Of a stretch of DNA of 12,907 nt, positions 5,953 through 12,907 are shown one piece after another. The DNA lies in the NCBI GenBank assembly GCA_002423265.1, contig DIVE01000080.1, forward strand, positions 10,007-22,913, in the 5' to 3' direction. The position numbers and the translations under genes were made by a program. The notes beneath the pieces are model-generated. The model saw nothing but the letters and a program-made list of their open reading frames with translations, was not told the origin of the DNA and did no database searches. Numbering within the stretch: position 1 is the first letter of the stretch; each line of letters starts with the position of its first letter. The stretch is from Methylophilaceae bacterium UBA6140 (GTDB lineage: Bacteria > Pseudomonadota > Gammaproteobacteria > Burkholderiales > Methylophilaceae).

Positions 5953-7428
5953 CTAAACTGTTCCGCCGACCGTGAGGCCATCAATCCGCAACGTCGGCTG
6001 ACCGACGCCGACCGGTACGCTCTGGCCTTCCTTGCCGCAGGTGCCGACGCCGGAATCGAGCGCCATGTCGTTGCCGATCATCGAGACGCGCTTCAGTACA
6101 TCGGGACCGTTGCCGATCAGCGTGGCGCCCTTGACCGGGTAGGTCAACTTGCCGTCTTCGATCATCCAGGCTTCTGCCGCCGAAAAGACGAATTTGCCGC
6201 TGGTGATGTCGACCTGGCCGCCGCCGAAGTTGGCGGCATAGAGGCCTTTTTTCACCGATTTGATGATTTCCTCAGGGGCCATGGTGCCGTTCAGCATGTA
6301 GGTATTGGTCATGCGCGGCATCGGGATATGGGCGTAGGATTCGCGCCGCGCGTTGCCGGTCAGCGGCATGCCCATGAGACGGGCGTTGAGGCTGTCCTGG
6401 ATGTAGCCGCGCAGGATGCCGTCTTCGATCAGTACCGTGCGCTGCGTCGGGTTGCCTTCATCGTCGATGTTGAGCGAGCCGCGTCTGTCGGCGATGGTGC
6501 CGTCGTCGACCACCGTCACGCCGCGCGCTGCGACCTGCTGGCCGATGGCGTTGCTGAAGGCGGAGCTGCCCTTGCGGTTGAAATCGCCTTCGAGGCCGTG
6601 GCCGATGGCCTCATGCAGCAGGATGCCGGGCCAGCCGGAGCCGAGCACGACGGTCATGCTGCCTGCTGGCGCAGGGCGCGCATCGAGGTTGACCAGCGCC
6701 TGATGCACGGCCTTGCCGGCGTAATTCTGCAACACTTCATCGGTGAAATAGCTGTAATCGAAGCGTCCGCCACCACCGGCAGAGCCTTGCTCGCGGCGTC
6801 CATTGTGTTCGGCGATGACCTGGATCGAAAGTCTGACCAGCGGCCGGATGTCGGCCGCCATGACACCGTCGTGCCGCGCGACCAGCACGACTTCATATTC
6901 GCCGGCGATAGAAGCCATGACTTGCGTGATGCGCGGATCGGCTTTGCGAGCGAAGGTTTCCAGCTTTTCCAGCAGCCTGACCTTAGCGTCTGCGCTGAGC
7001 GAGGCGATCGGGTCCTGCGGGATGTAGAGCTGAGGCGCGCTGATGGACTGCACGGCTTTGCCGCCGACTTCATTGCCGAGTGCGGCGATGGCGCGCGTGG
7101 CCTGTGCCGCCTGTTGCAGTGCGGGCAGGTGAATGTCATCCGAGTAGGCGAAGGCCGTTTTCTCGCCGCTGACGGCGCGCACGCCTACGCCCTGGTCGAT
7201 GCTGAAGTTGCCGGATTTGACCTGGCCTTCTTCCAGCCCCCAACTCTCGGAGCGGCTGTACTGGAAATAGAGATCGGCATAATCGACCTTGTGCGACATG
7301 ATGCTGCCGAGCACACCTTGCAGGGCAGGGATGTCGAGGCCGGAAGGTTTCAGCAGCGTGTCGCTGGCGGTGGCGAAGTGCGAGCCGCTTTCCGGGTTGG
7401 AGCTGGTCGGTATGGATTCAGGTTTCAT
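5953..7428 (-). CDS. tldD: Metalloprotease subunit TldD
   Basis: The 491-residue product matches TldD (481 in E. coli) along its length. TldD and TldE (PmbA) form a heterodimeric zinc peptidase that trims unfolded peptides; in E. coli it matures microcin B17 and degrades the CcdA antitoxin. Visible marks are the N-terminal [19 protein letters not shown] and [20 protein letters not shown] blocks (about 49-97) and the active-site helix [16 protein letters not shown] (272-287; zinc histidines H272 and H277, catalytic E273). [19 protein letters not shown] follows at 361-379, then the third metal ligand region [19 protein letters not shown] with C464. The end, GLTVGGTV, is typical. The N-terminus is about ten residues longer than E. 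coli's, with only a weak ribosome-binding site. It is last in the yhdP-nitrilase-tldD cluster; tldE/pmbA is not in the window, as is common. Confidence 0.96.
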   Translation of the reverse strand: MKPESIPTSSNPESGSHFATASDTLLKPSGLDIPALQGVLGSIMSHKVDYADLYFQYSRSESWGLEEGQVKSGNFSIDQGVGVRAVSGEKTAFAYSDDIHLPALQQAAQATRAIAALGNEVGGKAVQSISAPQLYIPQDPIASLSADAKVRLLEKLETFARKADPRITQVMASIAGEYEVVLVARHDGVMAADIRPLVRLSIQVIAEHNGRREQGSAGGGGRFDYSYFTDEVLQNYAGKAVHQALVNLDARPAPAGSMTVVLGSGWPGILLHEAIGHGLEGDFNRKGSSAFSNAIGQQVAARGVTVVDDGTIADRRGSLNIDDEGNPTQRTVLIEDGILRGYIQDSLNARLMGMPLTGNARRESYAHIPMPRMTNTYMLNGTMAPEEIIKSVKKGLYAANFGGGQVDITSGKFVFSAAEAWMIEDGKLTYPVKGATLIGNGPDVLKRVSMIGNDMALDSGVGTCGKEGQSVPVGVGQPTLRIDGLTVGGTV

Positions 7429-7465
7429 CAGTGGTCTTCAATGTTCTATTTATAAAAACTATAAC

Positions 7466-7493
7466 AATATAAATTTCGATAGGTAATACGCAA
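7466..7493 (-). promoter_or_regulatory. Candidate internal promoter for tldD
   Basis: The 83-base gap between the nitrilase gene and tldD is unusually AT-rich for this region. On the minus strand it holds TTGCGT (plus 7488-7493) and TATATT (plus 7466-7471) separated by 16 bases, 37 bases from the tldD start. It could supply tldD independently of the upstream genes. Confidence 0.35.
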
Positions 7494-7511
7494 AATCATG
7501 ATTCCGCTGGT

Positions 7512-8372
7512 CTAGGCCAGACTGCGATGCTTGAGCGCAGGCAAACTCTTGCGCAGGCTGGCCTGATAGCTGGGGTTGATCGAAGCGGTGACGACGCCGG
7601 AGCCGCGCGGCAAGCGGTCCAGTACCACCCCCCAGGGATCGACGATCATGCTGTTGCCGTGCGTTTCGCGGCCGGAGGCATGGTAGCCGCCCTGCGCCGG
7701 AGCCAGCACGTAAGCGAGGTTCTCGATCGCGCGGGCGCGTATCAACGTTTCCCAGTGGGCTTTGCCGGTAGTTTCGGTGAAGGCCGAAGGCACGACGATG
7801 ATGTCGACCTCGCCCATGGCGCGGTAAAGTTCGGGGAAACGCAGGTCGTAGCAGATGGAGAGTCCGATCTTGCCGAACGGGGTTTCCAGTGTCACCACTT
7901 CGCCACCAGGCTCGATGGTGTCTTCCTCACGGTAGTGCTCGTTGCCGAGATCGAGGCCGAACAGGTGAATCTTGTCGTACCGTGCCACTTGCTTGCCCTT
8001 GTCGTCATAGACGAGGCAGCTGTTGCGAACCTTGCCCGGCGTGCTGCAAGCGAGTGGGATGGAGCCGGCGATGATCCAGATCTGGTGTTTTTTTGCGGTC
8101 TTGGAAAGAAAGCGCTGAATCGGGCCGCTGCCTTCCTTTTCGCGCGCGGCGACCTTGTCGGTGTCCTTCATGCCCATGATGGCGAAATATTCCGGCAAGG
8201 CGACCAGTTTTGCACCCTGGTTGACGGCGATCTCGATCAGACGCTCGGCTTCGCTCAGGTTGGCTGATACGTTAGGCCCCGAAGCCATCTGGATGCCGGC
8301 GATTCTGGTCATGCTCGGAAGTGCTCTGGTTTTGGAAGTTCTGGTCTGTTTAGCCCTGGATTTGATCGCCAT
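7512..8372 (-). CDS. Carbon-nitrogen hydrolase of the nitrilase superfamily (Nit1-like amidase)
   Basis: The 286-residue protein shows the nitrilase-superfamily Glu-Lys-Cys triad: E61 in ALPEYF, K134 in RYDKIHLF and C174 in LSICYDLRFPELYR. It also has the Nit-type HLFGLDLGNEHYREED segment and GNSMIVDPWG. This subgroup includes the Nit1/NitB-like deaminated-glutathione amidases, which repair a transaminase side product; substrate assignment here is by family resemblance only. The expected family start is at Met21 (MTRIAGIQMASG, base 8312). The preceding 20 residues are basic and variable (KSRAKQTRTSKTR), and neither start has a strong Shine-Dalgarno, so the true N-terminus is open. The gene sits 47 bases after yhdP and 83 before tldD, an arrangement I recall from other beta- and gammaproteobacteria. 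Confidence 0.9.
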   Translation of the reverse strand: MAIKSRAKQTRTSKTRALPSMTRIAGIQMASGPNVSANLSEAERLIEIAVNQGAKLVALPEYFAIMGMKDTDKVAAREKEGSGPIQRFLSKTAKKHQIWIIAGSIPLACSTPGKVRNSCLVYDDKGKQVARYDKIHLFGLDLGNEHYREEDTIEPGGEVVTLETPFGKIGLSICYDLRFPELYRAMGEVDIIVVPSAFTETTGKAHWETLIRARAIENLAYVLAPAQGGYHASGRETHGNSMIVDPWGVVLDRLPRGSGVVTASINPSYQASLRKSLPALKHRSLA

Positions 8373-8419
8373 GGTTTTCTTTCATGCTTGATTGGTGTTT
8401 TTGCTTTCGTTGCTGCTTT

Positions 8420-11400
8420 TTATTGTCCCGGTATGGTTCTCACCGGTTCGGCTCCGGGCTTGTCCTGTTTGCTGTCTATCGGATTGTCCCAGGTGCCTGT
8501 GATTTCGTATTCCTCAGCGACGATCTTGTTCAGCGGGTCTTTCAGCAGCTTCTGTGCGATGAAGGCTGCTGCGGCGACAGCCGGTCCGCCGGCCAGCGCC
8601 GCCAGGGAAAGGCTGTCGCTGATGTAAGGCGTTACCTTGACATATAGATGTTGAGTTTCTTTTTTGAGATCGGTTTCACCCTTGATTTCGACTTTTGCGG
8701 TGGGGCCCTCCATCAGGAAGTTGTCGCTGCGCATGACACCCTGACTGATGTTGGCATTCGATGTGATTTTGTCAAAGGTAAAACCGCTGCTCAAGACATC
8801 CCTGAAATCCAGGGTCAGGCGGCGTGGCAGATTTTGCAGCGTCAGCACGCTGAACAGTCGGCCGACGCCGGGCTGAATCTTGAGAATCTGGCCATTGCGC
8901 GCGTCCAGCGTGAAATTGCCGGAGAGCTGTTCGATATTGAATTCATGCGGGCTGCCGGGCCAGCCCAGCTTGCCGCTCAGTGCGGCCTTGCCGTTCTTGA
9001 TCATGCCCGGATGGCCGTAACGCCCCAGCGTGTTGCCGACATCGCTGATCTCCCAGTTGATGTTCATTTGCGTATTGGGGTTGCGCAGCCAGTTGTGCCA
9101 CTCGCCATTGGCCTGCAAGGTGCTGTCCTCGTTGACGATGCGTAACTGGTCGATGCGCCAGTCATCATTTTTCTCGCTGGCCCGCAGCTCCATTCTGCCC
9201 AGGTTCTTTTGCCCGAGAACAAACGATTCGGCAATGATATCGAGGTCTGGATATTCGAGCTTTTTGCGGTCGGCGGCCGACGGCTCCCACTCGGTCAGTG
9301 CAGGCGGCGTCTTGCCGGGTACGGTAAGGTTCTTCAGCCTGGCGACGATCTTGCCGTTTTCGCTGCTGACCCATCGCACATCGCCGTTCATTTCGCGGCT
9401 CTGAATCTGCATCTGCCAGCCATCTACCGCCTGTTTTGCACCGAGCTTGAACGCATTGATGCGGCGCCCGAAAACATCCAGCGTGTTGACCGACATGTCG
9501 ATGCGGTCGATTTGCAGCGATTGGCCGGAAGCACCGCCAGTACTGTCTTTGGTCTTTTCCAGTACTGCCAGCCAGCGGTCGAGATCGAGCTGTTCGAAAT
9601 TGCCGCGCACCGCGAGTCCGGGTTCGGCGGGAATTTCCGGCTGGACATTGAGGCCGATTTCGCCGCGGTCGATCTTGTAGCTGCCGTTGGTCTCGGTGCG
9701 CAGGATTCTGGCTGCGACCTGATTGGCCATGCTGATGCTGATGATGTCCTGGCTTGCCGATTGCTGGCGTTTCTCGATGCGCAGCGGCATTTTCTCCTGT
9801 GCGCTCTTGCCGATTGGTGCAGGCAGGTCGAGCGCCATGCCGGCGAGGTTGGAGCGGATGATTACATCCAGCTGTTGCGGCTGGATACTGATGTCGCCAT
9901 ACCAATCGGCATTGCCGCTGGCCAATCTGCCTGCACTATTGCCGATGATTTTTCTGAGGCCGCTGTCGCTCAAGTTGCCTCTGGCGCTGACTTTGACCAG
10001 ACGGTTCTTGCCGCTGCTGATATCGACCCGGGCCGGACCGTCATAGACGTAGGCGGCCATATTCTTGCCGCTGATGCTGGATTCGGTGAATTCCAGATTG
10101 CCGTTGATACGCGTGAGATCGGGAATCGAGGGGCTGCTCATGCTGGCGTTGATGATCTGGTAGCTGCCTGCGACTTTGGTCGCATCGACGTCTTCCAGTG
10201 GAATCTTCAGGTTCAGATTGAGCTTGCCGTTACCGCTGGTGCGCAGGTTGTTGGTAAACCCCTCGGTGAGTTGCAGCACCGGACTGTTGTTGACGAAGCG
10301 CACGCCATCGGTCACCGAACCCTGCGTTTCGCCGTTGATTTCAAGCACGGGCTGATCGGCATCCAGCACCGGGATGACTGCCTTGACGCTGGTCAGCCGG
10401 TTGCCGAGTATCTGTCCGCCATCGGCGTTCAGCTCCATGCGCGAGCCCTGGAACAGCATGTCGAGGCTGAGGTTCTGAATTGCGGGCCAGCCTTCGGCAT
10501 AGTCCAGCACGCCTTCCTTGAGTTTGGCGGTGACCTTGAACAGACCCTGATCGGGGTTGACGTAGGGAAACTGATCGACGCGCCCGCGCACGATGACATG
10601 GATGTCCGACACCTTGCCGCTGATGATCGAACTGTCCAGCCAGCGCAGCGTCTCCGTGCCAAGCATTTGCGGGTAGTAGAAGAGGGCATATTTGGCGTCG
10701 CCGCGGTCAAAGCGCCCGTTCAGTTCGATTGAAGCCGGACCGGTCTTGCTGTGCTTGTAGAGAGAGTTCACCGTGCCCGACAGATGTTGGCTATTGACGG
10801 TGAGGTTGGTGATGCGCACATCGGTGCCTTGTGCATGATGCGTCCATTTCACCATGCCGGTCAGTTTCTCTGCCGGTATCGGCCAGCGCATCACCCGCTT
10901 GAAATCCAACGTTGCCTGTTGGGCATTGATATTGAGCGTACCTTGCTTATCGTTGGCGTTGAGCGTGCCGCTGAGGTTGGTGAACCCGGGGATTTCGTTG
11001 TGTGCGTCTATACCGAGGTTTTTGAACTGCATGCGGATATCGTATTCGTCCAGGGTTTCACGGCTGCCCTTCCAGCGCATCTCCAGGTTGTTGACCACGC
11101 CCTCCGGTGCCATGCTTGCCAGTTGCTGAGATGTCTTTTGCGGTAATGGCAGGCGTGTGCTGAAGGCGTTGATGGATGCCAGATTCAATTCGTCCAGCTT
11201 GACACTGCCCTCAACCGTTTCCTTGCCCTTCTGCAGACGTTCGCGAAAGCCGAAGGTGCCGTTTTCCAGCTTGAGGCCATCTGTCGTCGAGAGTTTGATG
11301 CGCTCCAGATTGATGGACTGGCCGTCGGTATGGCTTGTCCATATCAGCCGTCCGGTCAGCGAATTGAGTTGTGCTTCAGCGCTGGTTTTGGAGAAACGTG

Positions 11401-12259
11401 CACGCACTTTCTGCAAGTTGATGTCGGAAGTCAGTTGTTTGGCGTTGCCGTTGGTGAACTCGAACCAGAAGCGGGCAGCGCCGTAGCCGCTGGAAATGTC
11501 GAAGGGGTAATCCAGCCACTGCCGCCAGGCAGCAATGTCAGTGCCGTCCATACGGCCGTAAATGGTGCCGCTCCAATCCTTGAGGTTGCTGATATCTGCA
11601 CCGTAAAGGTTGCCGCGCAGGTCTATCGGCTGCGATGAAGCAGCCGATGGTGTAGCTTGCAAGGCGAAGCGATGCCGGTCCAGAAGTCTTTCCCAGACCG
11701 GGTTTTCAATTGTCAGTTGCAGGTCGCTCAGCATCAGTTGCGGCGCTTTGCGCATATCGTCCTGCCAGAGCACGGTGGCATCGACGATGTCGATTCTGGA
11801 TTGCCGTAGCACCCAGTTCGCCAGCTCCGGGCTGGAGTCGCCGCCCATGCGGATGCCGGCGACGACCAGGCTGCCGTCCGTTTCGCGACGGATGGAGAGC
11901 ACCGGCCCCTGAATCAGCAGAGAAGCGAGTTTGGGTTCGAACAGGGGAATGCTGAGCCAGGAGAGGCTGGTTTCGACTTCGTACAGATTGAGCGCAATAC
12001 GGTTTTCGTCGTCGTAAATGGCGACCTGACGCAAACTGAGATGCGGGTTCATGCCGTTCCAGCTCGCTTCGACATGGCCGATTGTGACTTTTTTGCCGGC
12101 AGCCTTGCTGACAGCCTGGGCGATTTCTTCCTTGTAGCCGTCGATATTCGGCAGGACGAAATAACGCAGCGTCAGGATAGACAAGGTCAGCACGATGATC
12201 GTCAGCCACAACGCTGAAAGTGCGGCTCTGTAAGTCCAGATCAGGGATTTTTTGACCAT
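8420..12259 (-). CDS. yhdP: YhdP-family AsmA-like protein (DUF3971 / AsmA-like C-terminus)
   Basis: The 1279-residue protein has one N-terminal membrane anchor (about residues 12-36, LWLTIIVLTLSILTLRYF), then LPNIDGYKEEIAQAVSKAAG and the AsmA-like opening KVTIGHVEASWNGMNPHLSL. A very long beta-rich periplasmic region follows. The C-terminal AsmA-like segment includes an alanine/glycine-rich hydrophobic stretch (about 1216-1240) and the closing EYEITGTWDNP motif (1250-1260). The size equals E. coli YhdP (about 1266). With TamB and YdbH, YhdP forms the set of AsmA-like bridge proteins thought to carry phospholipids from the inner to the outer membrane. It leads the cluster with the nitrilase gene and tldD; in E. 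coli it also neighbours tldD. The start lacks a good ribosome-binding site, but the next in-frame Met would remove the membrane anchor. Confidence 0.93.
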   Translation of the reverse strand: MVKKSLIWTYRAALSALWLTIIVLTLSILTLRYFVLPNIDGYKEEIAQAVSKAAGKKVTIGHVEASWNGMNPHLSLRQVAIYDDENRIALNLYEVETSLSWLSIPLFEPKLASLLIQGPVLSIRRETDGSLVVAGIRMGGDSSPELANWVLRQSRIDIVDATVLWQDDMRKAPQLMLSDLQLTIENPVWERLLDRHRFALQATPSAASSQPIDLRGNLYGADISNLKDWSGTIYGRMDGTDIAAWRQWLDYPFDISSGYGAARFWFEFTNGNAKQLTSDINLQKVRARFSKTSAEAQLNSLTGRLIWTSHTDGQSINLERIKLSTTDGLKLENGTFGFRERLQKGKETVEGSVKLDELNLASINAFSTRLPLPQKTSQQLASMAPEGVVNNLEMRWKGSRETLDEYDIRMQFKNLGIDAHNEIPGFTNLSGTLNANDKQGTLNINAQQATLDFKRVMRWPIPAEKLTGMVKWTHHAQGTDVRITNLTVNSQHLSGTVNSLYKHSKTGPASIELNGRFDRGDAKYALFYYPQMLGTETLRWLDSSIISGKVSDIHVIVRGRVDQFPYVNPDQGLFKVTAKLKEGVLDYAEGWPAIQNLSLDMLFQGSRMELNADGGQILGNRLTSVKAVIPVLDADQPVLEINGETQGSVTDGVRFVNNSPVLQLTEGFTNNLRTSGNGKLNLNLKIPLEDVDATKVAGSYQIINASMSSPSIPDLTRINGNLEFTESSISGKNMAAYVYDGPARVDISSGKNRLVKVSARGNLSDSGLRKIIGNSAGRLASGNADWYGDISIQPQQLDVIIRSNLAGMALDLPAPIGKSAQEKMPLRIEKRQQSASQDIISISMANQVAARILRTETNGSYKIDRGEIGLNVQPEIPAEPGLAVRGNFEQLDLDRWLAVLEKTKDSTGGASGQSLQIDRIDMSVNTLDVFGRRINAFKLGAKQAVDGWQMQIQSREMNGDVRWVSSENGKIVARLKNLTVPGKTPPALTEWEPSAADRKKLEYPDLDIIAESFVLGQKNLGRMELRASEKNDDWRIDQLRIVNEDSTLQANGEWHNWLRNPNTQMNINWEISDVGNTLGRYGHPGMIKNGKAALSGKLGWPGSPHEFNIEQLSGNFTLDARNGQILKIQPGVGRLFSVLTLQNLPRRLTLDFRDVLSSGFTFDKITSNANISQGVMRSDNFLMEGPTAKVEIKGETDLKKETQHLYVKVTPYISDSLSLAALAGGPAVAAAAFIAQKLLKDPLNKIVAEEYEITGTWDNPIDSKQDKPGAEPVRTIPGQ

Positions 12260-12284
12260 TGTTTGTTGGTGCGGGTGCTAACTC

Positions 12285-12290
12285 GTTATA
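12285..12290 (-). promoter_or_regulatory. Candidate -10 element for yhdP
   Basis: On the minus strand TATAAC lies 25 bases upstream of the yhdP ATG within an AT-rich patch. No recognisable -35 box occurs at 16-18 bases, so this is a weak proposal. Confidence 0.25.
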
Positions 12291-12380
12291 TACATTTGCA
12301 TTTTACTTCATTATTGAACCCAATACCGCCTGCTATCGAGCCTGGGCGAGAAACTTTCGGGTAAAGCTGCATCTTTGTTC

Positions 12381-12386
12381 TAAAAT
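12381..12386 (+). promoter_or_regulatory. Candidate -10 element for the ABC-F gene
   Basis: TAAAAT at 12381-12386, in TTCTAAAATAGCG, lies 54 bases before the TTG start at 12441. No good -35 is seen at the right distance. The 181-base gap between the divergent starts holds nothing else I can name. Confidence 0.28.
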
Positions 12387-12440
12387 AGCGTTTTTTCGTT
12401 AACGCGTCGCATCCGTGCGGCTTTTCCCAGTTAGTCCAAA

Positions 12441-12907
12441 TTGCTTCAGTTCAAAAATCTCAAACTCGTGCGCGGCATCAAGGTATTGATCGACAATGCC
12501 TCGTTTCAGTTACATCCGGGACATCGTGTCGGCTTGACCGGCGCCAATGGGGCAGGCAAATCCAGCCTGTTTGCCATGCTGCGCGGGGAGCTGCACCCGG
12601 AGTCTGGCGATCTGGAGCTGCCGCCGCATTGGGTGATCGCCCATGTTGCACAGGAGACGCCGGCGATCGCCGATGCCGCTATCGAGTTCGTGCTCGATGG
12701 TGACGAGGAGTTGCGGCGGATCGAGCGCGATCTGGTGCTGGCCGAACAGAATCACGAGGGGGAGAGGCTGGGCGAACTGCATGCCCGTTTCGGTGATATC
12801 GGCGGTTATACCGCGCGCGCAAGAGCTTCGGCACTGCTGCATGGCCTCGGTTTCAGCGATGCCGATATGGCCAGGCCGGTGTCGGATTTTTCCGGCGGTT
12901 GGCGCGT
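12441..12907 (+). CDS. ABC-F ATPase, YheS-like, N-terminal part
   Basis: The reading frame runs off the right edge after 155 codons. An in-frame TAG at 12432-12434 leaves the TTG at 12441 as the first possible start. It yields MLQFKNLKLVRGIKVLIDNA, which fits the family start exactly, so a TTG initiator is well supported even though no Shine-Dalgarno is evident. Walker A is GANGAGKS (34-41), the Q-loop glutamine is in HVAQE (Q71), and the ABC signature region begins at SGGWR (151-155). There is no membrane domain. ABC-F proteins carry two ATPase domains and act on the ribosome; YheS is one of the four E. coli members, and its role is not firmly settled. Similarity of the first 50 residues favours YheS over Uup or EttA, but the diagnostic linker is outside the window. 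Confidence 0.9.
   Translation, partial: MLQFKNLKLVRGIKVLIDNASFQLHPGHRVGLTGANGAGKSSLFAMLRGELHPESGDLELPPHWVIAHVAQETPAIADAAIEFVLDGDEELRRIERDLVLAEQNHEGERLGELHARFGDIGGYTARARASALLHGLGFSDADMARPVSDFSGGWR

Noticed and set aside
6328..7455. 375-codon plus-strand ORF antisense to tldD
   Set aside because: Shadow frame; no ribosome-binding site and no family resemblance, while tldD is intact opposite.
9209..10732. 507-codon plus-strand ORF antisense to yhdP
   Set aside because: Long only because of third-position GC bias in yhdP; no recognisable domain and no promoter.

Overview
The window reads as a chromosomal segment of a betaproteobacterium. The protein sequences (Mfd, TldD, YhdP, nitrilase, ABC-F) and the yhdP-nitrilase-tldD gene order fit that class, and the style suggests Nitrosomonadales (Gallionella/Sulfuricella-like). 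That placement is inference from recall, with no search behind it. Most of the window is core housekeeping DNA. The accessory-looking part is the first ~0.9 kb plus a rearranged strip at 1245-1830.

Layout. 1-399 is the 3' part of a dinD-like DNA-damage-inducible gene (+). Overlapping its stop is a DUF2130-type start that breaks down after about 17 codons (396-494), so the left edge looks eroded. A compact minus-strand unit follows: a strong intrinsic terminator (511-549), a 55-codon ORF with a near-perfect Shine-Dalgarno (558-725) and a candidate promoter. 947-1354 (+) encodes a 135-aa coiled-coil, tail-anchored membrane protein of unknown function. It converges on mfd (1771-5265, -). The 3' ends of both genes are present twice as a 220-bp, ~96% identical direct repeat (1245-1464 and 1611-1830), separated by a ~118-bp palindromic element.

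Upstream of mfd on the same strand lies a Lys/Ala-tailed DUF2934 protein (5394-5693). It is separated from mfd by a perfect 11-bp hairpin. Then comes an intergenic stretch with dispersed-repeat-like sequence (about 5815-5930). Next is the envelope/peptide-processing cluster transcribed as yhdP (12259-8420), nitrilase-family amidase (8372-7512), tldD (7428-5953), with gaps of 47 and 83 bp. Divergent from yhdP, an ABC-F ATPase (YheS-like) starts with TTG at 12441 and runs off the right edge.

How the genes work together: Mfd couples stalled RNA polymerase to nucleotide-excision repair, and DinD is SOS-associated. YhdP is an AsmA-like inner-membrane/periplasm protein implicated in phospholipid traffic to the outer membrane. 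TldD is half of the TldD/TldE metalloprotease, whose partner is not in the window. I found no convincing new multi-gene system. The most notable observations are the duplicated mfd/membrane-protein 3' ends around a palindromic element, the mostly synonymous differences between those copies, an in-frame serine/threonine-rich insertion in Mfd, and the undescribed 55-codon gene.
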